Positions 63,082-64,000 of a stretch of DNA of 64,000 nucleotides are shown here, piece after piece. Below the pieces are notes generated by a model. It was not told the origin of the DNA. It searched no databases and saw nothing but the letters and a program-made list of their open reading frames with translations. Position numbers and translations under genes: made by a program. Position 1 is the stretch's first letter; each line of letters opens with the position of its first letter. The stretch is from Comamonas sp. lk. Its GTDB lineage: Bacteria; Pseudomonadota; Gammaproteobacteria; Burkholderiales; Burkholderiaceae_C. The DNA lies in contig NZ_UOOB01000001.1 in the NCBI RefSeq assembly GCF_900564145.1, positions 806,001-870,000 of the forward strand. Reading direction: 5' to 3'.

Positions 63082-63145
63082 TTTTGATTGCTATGAATTG
63101 AATAGCTGTATGCGCTTTTTTGGAAAGCGCTACAGCACGATTTCA
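63082..63145 (+). repeat. dispersed repeat copy between nirD and nasA
   Basis: GAATAGCTGTATGCGCTTT ... AAAGCGCTACAGC, a clear family copy able to form a hairpin. It lies inside the operon and may affect the nirD-nasA mRNA. Confidence 0.65.
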
Positions 63146-63158
63146 CTGAAAGTCTGCC

Positions 63159-64000
63159 ATGCGTGAGACCAAGTCCACCTGTCCCTACTGCGGCGTCGGC
63201 TGTGGCGTGGTTATCGAGTCCGAGGGGCGCAGCATTGTCGGCGTGCGCGGCGACCCGGACCATCCTGCCAACCAGGGGCGTTTGTGCAGCAAAGGCAGCA
63301 GCCTGCATCTGACCGCTGCACCGGAGCTGGCGCAGCAGGCCCGCTTGCTGCAGCCCATGCGCAGGCTGGAGCGCAGCGCTGCACCGGAGGCGGTGAGCTG
63401 GGATGCTGCCCTGGACGAGGTGGCCGCGCGCATTGCCAACATCCATGCCGATCACGGGCCCGATGCCCTGGGTTTTTACCTCAGCGGTCAGTTGCTGACC
63501 GAGGACTATTACGTCTTCAACAAACTGGTCAAAGGGCTGCTGGGTACCAACAACCTCGATACCAATTCGCGCCTGTGCATGAGCAGTGCTGTGGCCGGCT
63601 ACAAGGCCACGCTGGGTGCCGATGCGCCGCCGGCCTGCTACGAAGATATCGACCTGGCCGGCTGCCTGTTCATCACCGGCAGCAATATGGCCTGGGCCCA
63701 CCCGATTCTGTTCAGACGGGTGGAAGAGGCCAAGGCGCGCAACCCTCAGCTAAAGATCATCGTGGCCGATCCGCGCAAGACGGAGACTGCGGAGCTGGCG
63801 GATCTGTATCTTCCACTGCAGCCGGGCAGCGATGTGATGCTGTTTCACGGCCTGTTGCACATCATGCTGTGGGAGGGCTGGACGGACAGCGCCTATATCG
63901 CGCGGCATACCAGCGGCTTTGCCGAACTCAAGCAGTTGGTGCGCGAGGCGACGCCGGAGCAGGTGTCCCGCGTCTGCGGTCTGCCCGTGGCTGATCTTTA
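63159..64000 (+). CDS. nasA: assimilatory nitrate reductase catalytic subunit, 3' end cut off
   Basis: The frame is open from ATG 63159 to the right edge (280 codons, no stop). It starts with an N-terminal [4Fe-4S] motif (TCPYCGVGCGVVI ... GRLCSKGSSL) and continues into a molybdopterin oxidoreductase domain (NTNSRLCMSSAVAGY, ITGSNMAWAHPILFRR, IVADPRKTETAELADLYLPLQPGSD). This is the Mo-bis-MGD enzyme that reduces nitrate to nitrite in the cytoplasm. No twin-arginine signal is present, which fits an assimilatory, cytoplasmic enzyme. It is 79 bp after nirD, with a dispersed repeat between. Confidence 0.93.
   Translation, partial: MRETKSTCPYCGVGCGVVIESEGRSIVGVRGDPDHPANQGRLCSKGSSLHLTAAPELAQQARLLQPMRRLERSAAPEAVSWDAALDEVAARIANIHADHGPDALGFYLSGQLLTEDYYVFNKLVKGLLGTNNLDTNSRLCMSSAVAGYKATLGADAPPACYEDIDLAGCLFITGSNMAWAHPILFRRVEEAKARNPQLKIIVADPRKTETAELADLYLPLQPGSDVMLFHGLLHIMLWEGWTDSAYIARHTSGFAELKQLVREATPEQVSRVCGLPVADL

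Overview
The window looks like chromosome from a Comamonas-type betaproteobacterium (Comamonadaceae, Burkholderiales). This rests on the high G+C, a Burkholderiales-type housekeeping gene order (tlyA-metF, rplM-rpsI-erpA, anmK/M23 peptidase/tyrS), Bug-family periplasmic binding proteins, and a degenerate small repeat (ATAGC-N5-GCGC ... AGCGC-N3-AGGC) of a kind I associate with this family. I see no rRNA, tRNA, CRISPR array, transposase, integrase or phage gene. All coordinates and motifs were read by eye; no search or folding program was run.

Layout. 1-5.1 kb holds housekeeping genes: tlyA (cut by the window edge), metF, an RlpA-like lipoprotein, rlmJ, rplM-rpsI and erpA. 5.2-12.5 kb is an accessory block: an MFS exporter, xanthine dehydrogenase xdhAB behind a near-consensus sigma-54 promoter, and a purine permease. 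12.5-24 kb is dominated by cell-wall precursor and recycling genes (anmK, an M23 peptidase, glmU, glmS) with tyrS, regulators, a soluble histidine kinase and a MASE2-GGDEF cyclase. An Lrp-type gene and glmS face each other across a striking AT-rich operator array. 24.2-31.7 kb is a 5-oxoproline (pyroglutamate) island: FCD-type regulator, DUF969/DUF979 transporter, pcp, pxpA, a fused pxpB-pxpC, and a biotin carboxylase with its own biotinyl domain. 31.7-35.3 kb is a TetR regulator divergent from a TauD-like dioxygenase, a class II aldolase and a hydroxyacid dehydrogenase of unknown pathway. 35.4-46 kb holds copA, riboflavin synthase, a beta-helix-like protein, an aminotransferase plus 2-oxoadipate dioxygenase/decarboxylase pair (lysine/2-aminoadipate breakdown) with a divergent LysR, and two orphan binding proteins.

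46.5-52.4 kb is the least explained system: a DUF2760 protein with valine-rich VEVPVEK repeats followed by two non-canonical Hsp70-family proteins, the second carrying a large helical C-terminal (DUF3731-type) region. A very AT-rich foreign-looking gene lies directly behind it and appears to have displaced the start of a DUF2809 gene.

55.2-64 kb is nitrate assimilation: a NasR-like NIT-ANTAR antiterminator, an nrtABD-type nitrate ABC transporter, nirBD and the start of nasA. Both the transporter and the reductase operons show the same control layout: a sigma-54 -24/-12 promoter, then hairpins with A1/G4 hexaloops, the last overlapping an intrinsic terminator. Together with xdhA this gives three sigma-54 promoters on nitrogen-scavenging genes, so much of the accessory content (purines, 5-oxoproline, lysine/aminoadipate, nitrate) fits nitrogen acquisition.

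One observation cuts across the regions. Copies of the small dispersed repeat lie not only between genes but also in frame inside three proteins (PxpB-PxpC and both Hsp70-like proteins), each time at or near a domain boundary.
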